Both the position numbers and the translations under genes were made by a program. From Alicyclobacillus fastidiosus (GTDB lineage: Bacteria; Bacillota; Bacilli; Alicyclobacillales; Alicyclobacillaceae): a DNA stretch of 64,000 bases. Of the stretch, positions 19,011-28,765 are shown piece after piece. Every line of letters begins with the position of its first letter. The first letter of the stretch is position 1. The stretch spans positions 1,116,001 through 1,180,000 of the forward strand of contig NZ_CP104067.1 in assembly GCF_026651875.1 (NCBI RefSeq). Reading direction: 5' to 3'. Below the pieces are notes generated by a model. That model worked only from the letters and a program-made list of their open reading frames with translations. It was not told the origin of the DNA and searched no databases.

Positions 19011-19787
19011 ATGAACATTCCATTAAATCCTGAGGCCAAGGACCAATTACTGGAATCTGTCCGCAATGCATTGCGCATTATAAAATCCTTTTCGACGGAA
19101 GAACCTGAGCATCGGGTTACCGAGCTAGCAATCAGGCTCGGATTAAGCAAAAGTGCTGTCAGTCGCATCATGTCGACTCTCGCCAGTGAAGGACTGATAC
19201 TAAAAGGAAATTCCAGGGGATATCGGCTTGGTCCGACAGTAGTATCATTAGCAAGTGCATTTGTTGCGGCGAATGAAATTTGCCAGGAGGCGAAGCCGAT
19301 CCTACGGAATTTGGCGGATGATGTGAAGGAAATGGCCCAACTAGCTGTCCTGGAAGGAACGACGGTCATTTTTTTAGACAGTGTGGAGTATAAACATCCC
19401 CTTCGGCTATTTTCCCACGTCGGTAGTCGCAGTCCGGTACATTGCTCAAGTTCAGGTAAGGTCCTCGTCGCATTTCATAGCGAGTCGCTCGTCGATGAAA
19501 TTATTCGAGATGGATTGGTAGCATTCACACACCAGACTATCACTGATGCGAAGATATTTATCGGAGAACTTGCCAAGGTCCGTGAGCAAGGTTACGCGGT
19601 TAGCCTAGAGGAAAAGTTTGAAGGCGTAATGGCTGTTGCTGCACCGATTCGAAATAAGTTCGGCGAAGTGGTGGCAGCCGTAAATGTCGTAGGTCCAAGT
19701 TATCGAATGAAACCAACGAACTTGGAGGGATATATTCGTCATCTCCTAAGGGCGGCGAAAGAAATTTCATCAAATTTGATCTCATAG
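19011..19787 (+). CDS. IclR-family transcriptional regulator
   Basis: The 258-residue protein has an N-terminal winged helix (VTELAIRLGLSKSAVSRIMSTL) and a C-terminal IclR effector domain (residues about 90-250, with HCSSSGKVLVAF as its hallmark). It probably controls the amidohydrolase/MFS cluster just upstream; a palindrome before that cluster is a candidate site. The start is the ATG with an AAAGGG site; the longer upstream frame has none. Confidence 0.88.
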   Translation: MNIPLNPEAKDQLLESVRNALRIIKSFSTEEPEHRVTELAIRLGLSKSAVSRIMSTLASEGLILKGNSRGYRLGPTVVSLASAFVAANEICQEAKPILRNLADDVKEMAQLAVLEGTTVIFLDSVEYKHPLRLFSHVGSRSPVHCSSSGKVLVAFHSESLVDEIIRDGLVAFTHQTITDAKIFIGELAKVREQGYAVSLEEKFEGVMAVAAPIRNKFGEVVAAVNVVGPSYRMKPTNLEGYIRHLLRAAKEISSNLIS

Positions 19788-19982
19788 CAAGTTTTCTGCA
19801 GACAGCCATTGCCGACGATGCGATGGACAGGTGTGAAGTCCTACTAGTTTGTTCCACTGTGGTGCTACAACTCAATACGGACTTGATAGGCCCAACCTAC
19901 CGGCGCCTTAACTAAAATTTGTCTGTGCAATCTAAGACGACGGCACACGTCATATCACCGAGATGGATTGGGAGGTGGCACC

Positions 19983-20930
19983 GTGGGCGAAGTGATGGCG
20001 TTTCTCTCATTGCTATGCTTTTCGTGTAATGTGTTGCTGACGAAGGCGGCTTCATCTCGACTCAACGTTCAGCTCGGGTATTTTGCCTCTATCTGCGTGA
20101 ATGTTTTTGTTGCACTAGCGATGGTATGTTTTGAACACGGCGTTTTACACAACCCGTTCCATTGGATGTGGCGCGGGTTTATTGACTATGTCGTGGCAGG
20201 ATGTTTAACCACCTACATCGGTCGCCTTACATATTTTCACGCAATTGCTCGTTTGGGTGCGGCGAAAGCGAGTAGCATTCAGGTTGCGAGCCCTGTGTTT
20301 ACGGTGGTTCTCGCGTGTTTGACAATCCGAGAGGTGCTGAGTTTAGTCGAATGGGTCGGTTGCCTTTGTACCGTTCTCGGGTTGTTCTTCGTCACGTATG
20401 TACCTGGTACATTTTCAAAACGCCGCGAACCGGCTTCCAAGCGTGAGATTGAAACCAGCGTGGAACGGTTGAACGCTTCGCGTGACGGGTCACGTACAGG
20501 AAAAGGCAATACATTCGCCTTTCTCAGTCTCAGTGCCTATGGAGCGGGTAATATCTTTAGGGGAGAAGGGGTACGCCACTGGAATGATCCGGTTTTTGGC
20601 GGATTCCTCGGAGCGCTCGTCGGCCTCATCGCATTCATCATGACCAACCCTCGGATAGTTCACGCGGTTAAAGCGCTCAAGAATGCTGATAAAAAAGCGC
20701 TGTTGATGTACTGTCTAGGTGGACTATGCACTATCACGGCTCAGATGAGTGTTCTTTTCGCAATGAGATACATGCCAATCGGAATCGTCACAGTCATCAG
20801 CATGTCTCAACCCCTCATCGTCGTCCCATTGACCTATTTGATTTTTAAAGAGACCGGTCAAATTACGAGACAAACGATTTATGGAAGTTTGATCACGCTG
20901 GTCGGTCTTGTCCTGGTTGTTGCGGTATGA
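19983..20930 (+). CDS. EamA/DMT-family transporter
   Basis: About 315 residues with ten predicted membrane helices arranged as two EamA repeats, and a charged loop of about 50 residues between them (KRREPASKREIE). Members export metabolites or amino acids, or import small solutes; the substrate is not predictable here. GTG start chosen because a GGGAGG site lies just before it. Ends well before the next hairpin. Confidence 0.8.
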   Translation: MGEVMAFLSLLCFSCNVLLTKAASSRLNVQLGYFASICVNVFVALAMVCFEHGVLHNPFHWMWRGFIDYVVAGCLTTYIGRLTYFHAIARLGAAKASSIQVASPVFTVVLACLTIREVLSLVEWVGCLCTVLGLFFVTYVPGTFSKRREPASKREIETSVERLNASRDGSRTGKGNTFAFLSLSAYGAGNIFRGEGVRHWNDPVFGGFLGALVGLIAFIMTNPRIVHAVKALKNADKKALLMYCLGGLCTITAQMSVLFAMRYMPIGIVTVISMSQPLIVVPLTYLIFKETGQITRQTIYGSLITLVGLVLVVAV

Positions 20931-21081
20931 TGTGGATGATTCATCGAAACTCACTGTGCCGTTGCGACTTGCGGTAATTTGTGGGCGCACCCACGCAAAG
21001 AGAGTGTGAGCGATAGAACGTGTCTCGACGGGGACTTTATGTTTCAAGTAGCATCCTGAATTTTGAAGGAATCGACGGACT

Positions 21082-21108
21082 GGGACTTTAGGGCAACCCT
21101 TAAGTCCC
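21082..21108. terminator. Hairpin terminator
   Basis: GGGACTTTAGGG pairs with CCCTTAAGTCCC (one mismatch) over a 3-base loop, followed by ATTTTAATT. It ends the EamA gene. Confidence 0.75.
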
Positions 21109-21250
21109 ATTTTAATTAATATATACCGTAAAATACCACATGTGGCTCAACTCAATAGGTGCACAAATTTGATTTATCAGTTAATATAAATAAATGTCAC
21201 TCAACTACTGTAGTTACACGAGTCATCAGTCATCTGAAAGGGGAGAGACC

Positions 21251-22843
21251 ATGCAAGGAAAGTTTAAGAAACAACTAGGACTTGTCGACCTTACGTTCAT
21301 TGGACTGGGTTCAATTATTGGTTCAGGCTGGCTCTTCGCTTCGCAACGAGCTGGGGAGATCGCTGGACCTGCTGCGTGGATCTCTTGGATCATCGGCGCT
21401 GTAGCTGTCGCGCTTCTCGGTTTTGTCTATGCGGAGCTCGGAGGTTCCATTCCGCGCACTGGTGGGACGGTTAGATATCCAGAATACTCGCACGGGCCGC
21501 TCGTCGGTTATTTGCTCGGATTTGCGTCACTTATAGCCTTTGCCAGCGTCGCTGGGATTGAGGCCGAAGCGATGCGTCAATACGCCGATACTTGGTGGAC
21601 CGCGCTCGGTAAGGACAATCCTACGGTGCTCGGTTGGTGTGTGCAACTCGTGGTGCTGCTCATCTTCTTTGCACTCAATTTCTTCAGCGTAAACTTGTTT
21701 GGTAAGGCCAATACGGTCATCACGGCCATCAAGTTTATCGTGCCGGTGCTTACGATCATCGTCCTTCTGACGCACATGAAGGTGGTTAATTTTTCGTCAC
21801 ACGGTTTCGCGCCATACGGTTTTGCAGGCATAGAAAAAGCCGTTGCCACGGCGGGGATCATCTTCGCCTACTTAGGCTTTCAACAAGCTGTCGGATTCTC
21901 GGGAGAAGCTAAGAATCCGCAACGCAACGTCCCTATCGCAATTGTGCTTGCCGTCGTCGGATCCGCACTCTTGTATGTGTTGCTGCAAATCAGCTTTGTC
22001 GGAGCACTTCCGACCAGCTCGTTGGCCAATGGCTGGGTCGGTGTCGAGTTTACGTCCCCATTCGCCAACGTGGCTGCGGCGATTGGATTGGGGTGGCTAT
22101 CTACCATCATCCTCGCGGACGCCGTCGTCTCGCCGAGCGGTACAGCAAATATTTACCTATCGGCCACCGCTCGCGTCATCTTCGCGTGGGCGCGGACGAA
22201 GACCTTCTTTAAGGTGTTTGGCAAGGTGGACGGGGCGTCCGGCGTACCGCGCCCAGCACTCTGGCTATCCTTGATCATGGCCATCGTCTTCACCCTTCCG
22301 TTCCCATCGTGGGGCAAGCTGGTTGGCGTGGTTTCGTCCGCGACAGTACTCACTTACATTCTAGGTCCCGTTTCCGCACACGCGTTTCGACGGACAGCAC
22401 CGAATCTCGCGCGTCCATTCCGGTTGGCTGGAATGGGGATCATCTCGCCCATTTCTTTCATCATCGCGTCGTTGATCATCTATTGGTCAGGGTGGCAGAC
22501 GGATCGATTGCTGATTGGCATGCAGTTACTCGTCTGGGTACTGTATTTGATCTTCAACCGCCTTGCGCCGAGTGGCAAAGTGTCATTTGCACAACAGATC
22601 AAATCCTCGTGGTGGCTCATTGCCTACTACGCGGCGATGATGATTGTGTCTTACTTGGGAAGTGATACGTTCGGCGGATCTAACGTATTGAAGACGCCAT
22701 GGGACCAAATTATCGTGATTTTGATTTCCCTCGGCGCTTATTACTGGGGCGTGTTTACTGCGGTGCCAAACCCGGAATTCGACTTGGACGATGCACCGGA
22801 CAGCTCTCCAGCTGTCACAGCGGACGGTTCGGTAACGATGTGA
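21251..22843 (+). CDS. APC-family amino acid permease
   Basis: A 530-residue protein with about twelve to fourteen membrane helices. The N-terminal GLGSIIGSGWLF motif is the unwound TM1 substrate site of the APC superfamily, and GFSGEAKNPQRNVP is the conserved loop after TM6. It imports an amino acid by proton symport or exchange, but the substrate is unclear. The ATG used follows GGGGAGAG; the longer frame starts 19 codons earlier without a ribosome site. GC content rises noticeably from here. Confidence 0.85.
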   Translation: MQGKFKKQLGLVDLTFIGLGSIIGSGWLFASQRAGEIAGPAAWISWIIGAVAVALLGFVYAELGGSIPRTGGTVRYPEYSHGPLVGYLLGFASLIAFASVAGIEAEAMRQYADTWWTALGKDNPTVLGWCVQLVVLLIFFALNFFSVNLFGKANTVITAIKFIVPVLTIIVLLTHMKVVNFSSHGFAPYGFAGIEKAVATAGIIFAYLGFQQAVGFSGEAKNPQRNVPIAIVLAVVGSALLYVLLQISFVGALPTSSLANGWVGVEFTSPFANVAAAIGLGWLSTIILADAVVSPSGTANIYLSATARVIFAWARTKTFFKVFGKVDGASGVPRPALWLSLIMAIVFTLPFPSWGKLVGVVSSATVLTYILGPVSAHAFRRTAPNLARPFRLAGMGIISPISFIIASLIIYWSGWQTDRLLIGMQLLVWVLYLIFNRLAPSGKVSFAQQIKSSWWLIAYYAAMMIVSYLGSDTFGGSNVLKTPWDQIIVILISLGAYYWGVFTAVPNPEFDLDDAPDSSPAVTADGSVTM

Positions 22844-22880
22844 GCGTAGTGCTGGCAGTTACTCCGTTCAATCTTGATGA

Positions 22881-22920
22881 AGAGAAGGGCAGAGGTGGGA
22901 AATCCCCTCTGCCCTTCTCT
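22881..22920. terminator. Strong 15-bp hairpin terminator
   Basis: AGAGAAGGGCAGAGG pairs perfectly with CCTCTGCCCTTCTCT over a 10-base loop and is followed by TTT. It ends the permease gene. Confidence 0.9.
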
Positions 22921-23080
22921 TTGTGCCCTATCCCTCGTCCTGGCGGGTGATGGTGATGTGTACCATGTCGACACGGCGGTTGGCGTGAGTGGGGCCAACT
23001 GAAAGTTTGCTGAAACATGGGTACCAAAAGGGAACAAAGTCAGTTGGAGGAGGTAAACTGGGAGACGAGGTGAATCACCA

Positions 23081-23764
23081 ATGTACAAGCCGCAAGACAT
23101 CAAAGTTCTCGTCATCGACGACGAGTTAAGCATATCGCAGTTTTTGACGCTGGGGCTCCAGAATGAGGGATACAACGTAGAGTCGGCGCAGGACGGGATA
23201 TCTGGTGTGAACAAGGCCAAAGAGTTCCAACCACACATCGCCATTGTCGATGTCATGATGCCCGGGATGGATGGATTTGAAGTGTGTTCGATGTTGAAGA
23301 CGACACAGAACATCGCCATCATCATGTTGACCGCAAAGGACGAGGTGGATGACCGTGTGAAAGGCCTCACTTTGGGTGCGGACGATTACATGGTCAAACC
23401 ATTTAGCTTTCAAGAACTGTTAGCTCGGATACACGCTCGCATCCGCGACCACTATCCGCAACTCATGAACGAACTGGTCATCGGATCGTTTCGGATAGAT
23501 GATGCCCGCAAAGAAATTGCCTACAAGGACAGCATTCTTGCACTCTCCACCACAGAGTACGGCCTGCTGAAGTACCTCGTCATCAATCACGGCATCGTTC
23601 ACAGTAAAGCAAAGATCTTGGACAGAGTTTGGGGATACGATTTTGGCGGACAAGAAAATATCGTGGAAGTGTACGTCCGATCCATCCGCGAGAAGTTAGG
23701 CGATACGCATCACACGATCATCCGAACCATTCGCGGCTCGGGATACATGGTTGACTTGGGATGA
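23081..23764 (+). CDS. OmpR/PhoB-family response regulator
   Basis: A 227-residue protein with a receiver domain (acidic IDDE, phospho-acceptor Asp in VDVMMPG near residue 56, Lys in MVKPFS) and a C-terminal winged helix (LSTTEYGLLKYL and IRTIRGSGYMVD). It overlaps the start of the histidine kinase gene by four bases (ATGA), so the two are translated together. No target gene is evident; the only neighbours are the permease upstream and the cyclase downstream. Confidence 0.95.
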   Translation: MYKPQDIKVLVIDDELSISQFLTLGLQNEGYNVESAQDGISGVNKAKEFQPHIAIVDVMMPGMDGFEVCSMLKTTQNIAIIMLTAKDEVDDRVKGLTLGADDYMVKPFSFQELLARIHARIRDHYPQLMNELVIGSFRIDDARKEIAYKDSILALSTTEYGLLKYLVINHGIVHSKAKILDRVWGYDFGGQENIVEVYVRSIREKLGDTHHTIIRTIRGSGYMVDLG

Positions 23765-25221
23765 GGAGCGTCCGTCGGTTGAACCTTCGTGCGCTGTTCG
23801 CCCCTCGTTCGCTCAGATATCAGTTGTTGTCGAGGTCCTTGTTGATTCTATCGGGCCTGCTCTTGTTCATCGGCGCTCTACAATACGTGTTCATGAGCCA
23901 TTTTCTGTTTCAGAACACAGCTCAGAACTTGCGCAGCCAGGTCCGTGCTGTTCCGCCCGGGATGTGGGCCAGTACAACGACGGAGCAGGGCAACACTCAG
24001 AAGGGACCACGACCGCTCGGCTTTATGAATCCGGATTCCACCGTCTCGTATATCGATCAATCGGGACAATTTCACGTCATCCCCAACGAGTCCTCTGAAC
24101 TGTCCGTGCCTAAGTTGCCGGAGCGCGACTATCAGGCGGCGTTGGCTTATGGACAAGGTAACAAACAGTACCAGATGGTAACCGATAAATCTGGTGTGAA
24201 GGAAATGGTCGTACTTACCCCTGTGGGCCCCCCTGACCAACCGCTCGGCGTCGTTCAAGTAACCACCGACGTGCACCCGTTGCAGCAGATACTTTGCAAT
24301 CAGCTCGTCATCTTCATCTGCCTGGCACTGGGCGCGCTCTTGGCAGGCTTGTTTACGTTCATTCCAACGCTCCGGCGCACGCTCGTCCCGCTTTCCGACA
24401 TGTCGAATACGGTGGCTAGGGTGAACGCCGGGAATATGAACGAGCGCGTGTCATTGACGCGGCCACAAACGGAAATCGAACTGCTCGCGAGATCATTCAA
24501 TGCGATGCTCGAACGGCTTTCGTCTTCCTTTGAGGCAGAACGACAGGCAAAGGAGAAGATGCGTCAGTTTGTTGCGGATGCCTCACACGAATTGCGCACT
24601 CCGCTGACGTCCATTCGCGGATTTGTTGAAATCCTCCTCCGAGGAGCCGCGAACCAGCCTGAACAACTCGATATGGCGCTTCGCAGCATGCTGATGGAAA
24701 CGGAGCGACTATCGCGACTGGTACAGGACTTACTGACGCTCGCGAAGCTGGACCGCAATATGACGTTTGATATGCAAAGTCATCATCTGGATGTCATCGT
24801 TCGGGAGATGGAGCCACAACTCCGCTTACTCGCCGGGTCAAGGCACGTGGAGTTTAAGCTGGACGAGGATCTTTCTGTTACGTGCGACAAGGACCGCGTG
24901 AAGCAGGTGGTGTTGAACCTGTTCCAAAATGCGGTCGATCACACTGCTCCCAGAGCGGGGCGTATTACGGTGTCACTCGTGCGACTGGCCGACGGGGCAC
25001 GCCTAACGGTTTCGGACAATGGCCCTGGGGTCCCGGAGGAGCACAAATCGCAGTTATTTGAACGCTTTTATCGAATTGACGCCGCGCGTGCGCGGACACA
25101 AGGGGGCGCAGGCCTGGGGCTGTCCATTACAAAATCGATTGTCGAAGGCCACCACGGTACCATTACCTGCGAGAGTGAACTCGGGCATGGCACGACGTTT
25201 GTCGTATGGCTGCCGAAATGA
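23761..25221 (+). CDS. Sensor histidine kinase
   Basis: The 486-residue protein has a membrane helix near residues 22-45, an extracytoplasmic sensor region of about 130 residues, a second helix, a HAMP domain (LSDMSNTVARVNAG) and a HisKA domain with the phospho-His in DASHELRTPL. The ATPase domain has N (NLFQNAVDHT), G1 (SDNGPGVP), F (FERFYR) and G2 (GGAGLGLSI) boxes. It phosphorylates the response regulator encoded just before it. The gene ends seven bases from the convergent cyclase gene, with no room for a terminator between them. Confidence 0.95.
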   Translation: MRSVRRLNLRALFAPRSLRYQLLSRSLLILSGLLLFIGALQYVFMSHFLFQNTAQNLRSQVRAVPPGMWASTTTEQGNTQKGPRPLGFMNPDSTVSYIDQSGQFHVIPNESSELSVPKLPERDYQAALAYGQGNKQYQMVTDKSGVKEMVVLTPVGPPDQPLGVVQVTTDVHPLQQILCNQLVIFICLALGALLAGLFTFIPTLRRTLVPLSDMSNTVARVNAGNMNERVSLTRPQTEIELLARSFNAMLERLSSSFEAERQAKEKMRQFVADASHELRTPLTSIRGFVEILLRGAANQPEQLDMALRSMLMETERLSRLVQDLLTLAKLDRNMTFDMQSHHLDVIVREMEPQLRLLAGSRHVEFKLDEDLSVTCDKDRVKQVVLNLFQNAVDHTAPRAGRITVSLVRLADGARLTVSDNGPGVPEEHKSQLFERFYRIDAARARTQGGAGLGLSITKSIVEGHHGTITCESELGHGTTFVVWLPK

Positions 25222-25228
25222 ATGTGCA

Positions 25229-25864
25229 TCAGCCGCCAATTTGGGTCGCGCTGAACGGAAACAGTTTTCCGCCAAACGCGAAGGAGGTGGCACCGGTCTC
25301 TTCCGAGACGATGAGAATCAGTGCGTCGCTGTGCTGTGACAGCCCAATTGCGGCGCGGTGCCGCGTGCCCAGTTTGGAATCGCCCACGGATATATTCGAT
25401 ACAGGGAGGACATTACTTGCGGAGATGATCTGATTGTCCTGGACGAGTACGGCTCCGTCGTGGAGCGGTCCGCCGGGATAAAAAATCGATTCCAGCAGCG
25501 AACTCGACAACGTGGCTCCGATGGGGATGCCAGAGTGAATCAGTTTGTCGAGCGAGTCTTCGCGTTGAATGACGATGAGTGCACCGTGCCTGCGCTCCGA
25601 TAGATGTTGAACCGCAATGGAGATGGCCTGATAATTGTCAGTATAGGGCGAAAGGTACGTTTGCAGATAGGATGTGGCGGCCGTTGAGTGCAATCCGCGG
25701 AGGATTTCGTGAATTTTTTCAAACTCACACAGAATGCAGTGGTCATTGCGATCCAGGTCGTTGAACAAGTCGTTTATCTCGCGCCGGATTTGCTCAATCT
25801 CGAACTTAAGCTTGTCTTTGATTGAAGCGGGTAACGCGTAGGTCGTTTGTGCTACCTCTGCCAC
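25229..25864 (-). CDS. cdaS: Sporulation-type diadenylate cyclase CdaS
   Basis: The 211-residue protein has an N-terminal helical region of about 65 residues (the YojJ-type autoinhibitory domain) and a DisA_N domain with the two hallmark motifs, LHDGAVL and GTRHRAA. It makes c-di-AMP from two ATP. The length and helical N-terminus fit CdaS, not the membrane CdaA or the long DisA. In Bacillus CdaS is made in the forespore. GTG start with a GGAGGGG site. The same window carries a c-di-AMP riboswitch near 41.8 kb, a possible sensor of its product. Confidence 0.88.
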   Translation of the reverse strand: MAEVAQTTYALPASIKDKLKFEIEQIRREINDLFNDLDRNDHCILCEFEKIHEILRGLHSTAATSYLQTYLSPYTDNYQAISIAVQHLSERRHGALIVIQREDSLDKLIHSGIPIGATLSSSLLESIFYPGGPLHDGAVLVQDNQIISASNVLPVSNISVGDSKLGTRHRAAIGLSQHSDALILIVSEETGATSFAFGGKLFPFSATQIGG

Positions 25865-25960
25865 GATGTCCCCTCCGAAATCGACCAGTGTCTACGACAC
25901 TATGTTGTCCTGTTAGGGGACTTGGGATACGAAGGATTTCTGAAAGCCTGTCCATACAAA

Positions 25961-25989
25961 AGCGCCTCCGAAGCCGCCTCGAAGACGCT
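25961..25989 (-). terminator. Terminator of the ROK repressor gene
   Basis: Read on the minus strand, AGCGTCTTCGA pairs with TCGGAGGCGCT (GU pairs allowed) and is followed by TTTTG. Confidence 0.65.
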
Positions 25990-26005
25990 CCATTCGTTTA
26001 ACATG

Positions 26006-27172
26006 CTACGCCGCAGGTCCGGAGAAATGGTCGTGGAGGACGAGCGATGCGGCGCCGATTGCGCAGGTTAGGTCCCCCAGTGCGGAATTCTGGATGCGAG
26101 TGGGTGAATAGGGCTCCGTAAAGCTTCGGTCGCGAACGGTTTCGTCCACCGTATCGATAATCAGGTGGCTCGCAGGACCGACGCGGCTGCCGATGAGAAT
26201 GAGTGCAGGGTTTAGGCCGTTGACGAGCGACGCGATGCCAATGCCGAGGTAGCTTGCCGCCGATTGGATGGCTGCGGTGGCACTTGCGTCACCGGACTGT
26301 GCGAGTCGAGTGATCTCGGAGAGCGATTTTCGTGTACCCGCTAGCTGTTCATACCTGTCGAGCATGGCCTTTTCTGATGCGTAGGTCTCGAGGCACCCGT
26401 GGTTGCCACACGAGCACTTTGGACCGCTTCTGTCGATGGTCATGTGACCGAACTCCCCGGCAATACCGCCTTCACCGCGGATCAGTTGGTTGTTCAAAAT
26501 GATACCCGTACCGATACCCGTCCCGATGCTGAGGTACACCATGTTGGAAACTCCCTTGCCTGCACCGAATAGTTGTTCGCCCATTGCACCTGCGTTGGCT
26601 TCGTTGTCCAAGACGACAGGGAGGCCCAACTGATATTGCAAAAGGGATTTTAAATGGACGTCTTTCCAGCGCAGATTTGGTGCATTTAACACTACGCCGC
26701 GCTTTGCATCGACGAGTCCCGGAATGCCGATTCCAACTCCGATGACGCCGAGCGGGGAGTCTGGAGCATCGGCGATGGCCGATTTCACCATCTCGGACAT
26801 CTGCCCGACGGCGTATTCTGGGTTCTGGGTTTCTTGGATGCTACTTTCGGTAATCTTGATGACCCGTGCTGACAAGTCAAGGAGCAGTACCTTGATGAAA
26901 TCGACGCCTAACTCCACGCCGATCACACTTCCGACAGCGGGATTAAACTCGAGTAGGACGGCTCTGCGACCGACGCCACTCGATGACACATGGCCTAATT
27001 CGGATACGTATTTTTCGCTGATCAGTTCGTCGACAATACTTGATATCGTCGCTTTCGTTAGTCCGGTGCGCCGCGCGATTTCCACACGCGACAGCGGGCC
27101 TTGATAGCGCAAGAGATTCAATACAATAGAGCGGTTCAAATTTTTAATATAGGATTGATCCCCGGTTCTGGT
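26006..27172 (-). CDS. xylR: ROK-family repressor, XylR-like
   Basis: About 388 residues: an N-terminal winged helix (GPLSRVEIARRTGLTKATIS) followed by a ROK sugar-binding domain with the EFGHMTID motif and the zinc site CSCGNHGC. It is divergent from the xylose isomerase gene with about 220 bases between the starts, the classic xylR-xylA arrangement, so it is very probably the xylose-responsive repressor. The frame extends 42 codons further upstream, but the GTG chosen has an AGGGG site and the extension does not look like the family. Confidence 0.85.
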   Translation of the reverse strand, partial: TRTGDQSYIKNLNRSIVLNLLRYQGPLSRVEIARRTGLTKATISSIVDELISEKYVSELGHVSSSGVGRRAVLLEFNPAVGSVIGVELGVDFIKVLLLDLSARVIKITESSIQETQNPEYAVGQMSEMVKSAIADAPDSPLGVIGVGIGIPGLVDAKRGVVLNAPNLRWKDVHLKSLLQYQLGLPVVLDNEANAGAMGEQLFGAGKGVSNMVYLSIGTGIGTGIILNNQLIRGEGGIAGEFGHMTIDRSGPKCSCGNHGCLETYASEKAMLDRYEQLAGTRKSLSEITRLAQSGDASATAAIQSAASYLGIGIASLVNGLNPALILIGSRVGPASHLIIDTVDETVRDRSFTEPYSPTRIQNSALGDLTCAIGAASLVLHDHFSGPAA

Positions 27173-27390
27173 CACGAAAATACCCCTGTCCACGATTTTT
27201 TCTCGATTGGTCAATTCCCTGATTATATCACGCATTGCACGATGGACCACGATTCTCGTCGCACATGGGACGCATTGGTTACTCTTAAATTGAATCATAA
27301 TGAATGTTCTGATAGTATATATTTATTCAACGAACTAACTAATTGTCCTGCAGCAGCTTTACAACTCCTAACTACGTTGAGGTGATTTAG

Positions 27391-28704
27391 GTGGCGTACT
27401 TTTCAGAGGTAGACAAGATTCGTTATGAGGGTCCAAAATCTCGCAATCCTCTCGCATTTAAATATTACCGTGCAGAGGAACAGGTGCTCGGGAAAACGAT
27501 GGAGGAACATCTCCGATTTGCTGTGAGCTATTGGCACACGTTCACTTTGCAGGGGAATGACCCATTCGGATTGCCGAACATGGTGCGTCCTTGGGATGGA
27601 TTTACGGGAATGGAGTTAGCCAAGAAGCGCGTGGAAGCAGCGTTTGAGTTTCTCGATAAACTCGATGTGACGTACTTCTGCTTCCACGATCGCGATATTG
27701 CGCCAGAGGCAGACACGTTGCGTGAGACCAACCGCAATCTCGACGAGATCGTTCAGATGATTGAGGAGTATATGCAGTCGTCGGGGAAGAAACTTCTCTG
27801 GAATACGGCCAATATGTTCTCCAATCCGCGCTTTGTTCACGGCGCCGCAACTTCCTGTGATGCCAACGTGTTCGCCTACGCCGCCGCCCAGGTGAAAAAG
27901 GGCATCGAAGTTGCCAAGCGACTTGGCGCTGAGAACTACGTGTTCTGGGGCGGGCGCGAAGGGTATGAAACGCTGTTGAATACGGACCTCAAACGCGAAT
28001 TGGACAATCAGGCACGCCTGTTGCAAATGGCTTGCGATTATGCCGATGAAATCGGATTCACTGGGCAATTCCTGCTCGAGCCGAAGCCGAAAGAGCCGAC
28101 CAAGCACCAGTACGACTTTGATGCAGCCACCACCATCTCCTTTTTGAAACACTATGGTCTCGATGGAAGATTCAAGTTGAACATCGAAGCCAACCACGCG
28201 ACTTTGGCTGGGCACACCTTCGATCACGAATTGGCCGTCTCCCGCATTCACGGTATGCTTGGGTCGGTCGATGCGAATCAGGGGGATCCACTGTTGGGGT
28301 GGGATACTGACGAATTTCCGACTGATTTGTACAGCACGACACTCGCGATGGTACAAATCCTGAAAAACGGCGGCCTACACAGCGGCGGGTTGAACTTTGA
28401 CGCCAAGGTGCGCCGCGCATCGATGACACCGACTGACATTTTCTACGGATACATCGCCGGTATGGACAGTTTCGCCCGCGGATTGAAAGTTGCGGCGAAA
28501 CTCGTCGAGGACAGAGTGTTTGATTCTGTCGTCGAGGAGCGCTACAAGAGCTACCAGACCGGCATCGGCAAAGAGATTGTCGATGGCGTCGCCACACTTC
28601 AGTCGTTAGAAGACTACGTCATCGATCGCAACGTCGTCCTGCAGACGTCCGGCCGGCAGGAATGGCTGCTGTCTACGTTGAACCAGTACCTACTGGAAGT
28701 ATAA
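27391..28704 (+). CDS. xylA: Xylose isomerase
   Basis: The 437-residue protein is full length for class II xylose isomerase. Key residues are visible: catalytic His and Asp in FCFHDRDI, metal ligands in [24 protein letters not shown] and SVDANQGD, and the LGWDTDEFP motif. It converts D-xylose to D-xylulose. GTG start with a GAGGTGAT site. No xylulokinase follows; a polyol dehydrogenase does instead, so the kinase must lie elsewhere. Confidence 0.97.
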   Translation: MAYFSEVDKIRYEGPKSRNPLAFKYYRAEEQVLGKTMEEHLRFAVSYWHTFTLQGNDPFGLPNMVRPWDGFTGMELAKKRVEAAFEFLDKLDVTYFCFHDRDIAPEADTLRETNRNLDEIVQMIEEYMQSSGKKLLWNTANMFSNPRFVHGAATSCDANVFAYAAAQVKKGIEVAKRLGAENYVFWGGREGYETLLNTDLKRELDNQARLLQMACDYADEIGFTGQFLLEPKPKEPTKHQYDFDAATTISFLKHYGLDGRFKLNIEANHATLAGHTFDHELAVSRIHGMLGSVDANQGDPLLGWDTDEFPTDLYSTTLAMVQILKNGGLHSGGLNFDAKVRRASMTPTDIFYGYIAGMDSFARGLKVAAKLVEDRVFDSVVEERYKSYQTGIGKEIVDGVATLQSLEDYVIDRNVVLQTSGRQEWLLSTLNQYLLEV

Positions 28705-28722
28705 ACGTTTCCGACGTATTGG

Positions 28723-28736
28723 TGTTAGCGCTTACG
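28723..28736 (+). promoter_or_regulatory. cre-like box before the dehydrogenase
   Basis: TGTTAGCGCTTACG fits the cre consensus at 12 of 14 positions and lies between xylA and the dehydrogenase. It suggests CcpA control of the second gene. Confidence 0.5.
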
Positions 28737-28765
28737 TCGTGACATGAGGAGTGTGAATCGTTCCC

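Noticed and set aside
22741..23370. A 209-codon minus-strand frame
   Set aside because: It lies opposite the end of the APC permease, a strong terminator and the response regulator, and has no family features.
27299..27390. A xylose operator between the repressor and xylA
   Set aside because: AACTAACTAATT near 27335 recalls a half-site of the Bacillus xyl operator, but a full dyad could not be made out, so it is not listed as a feature.
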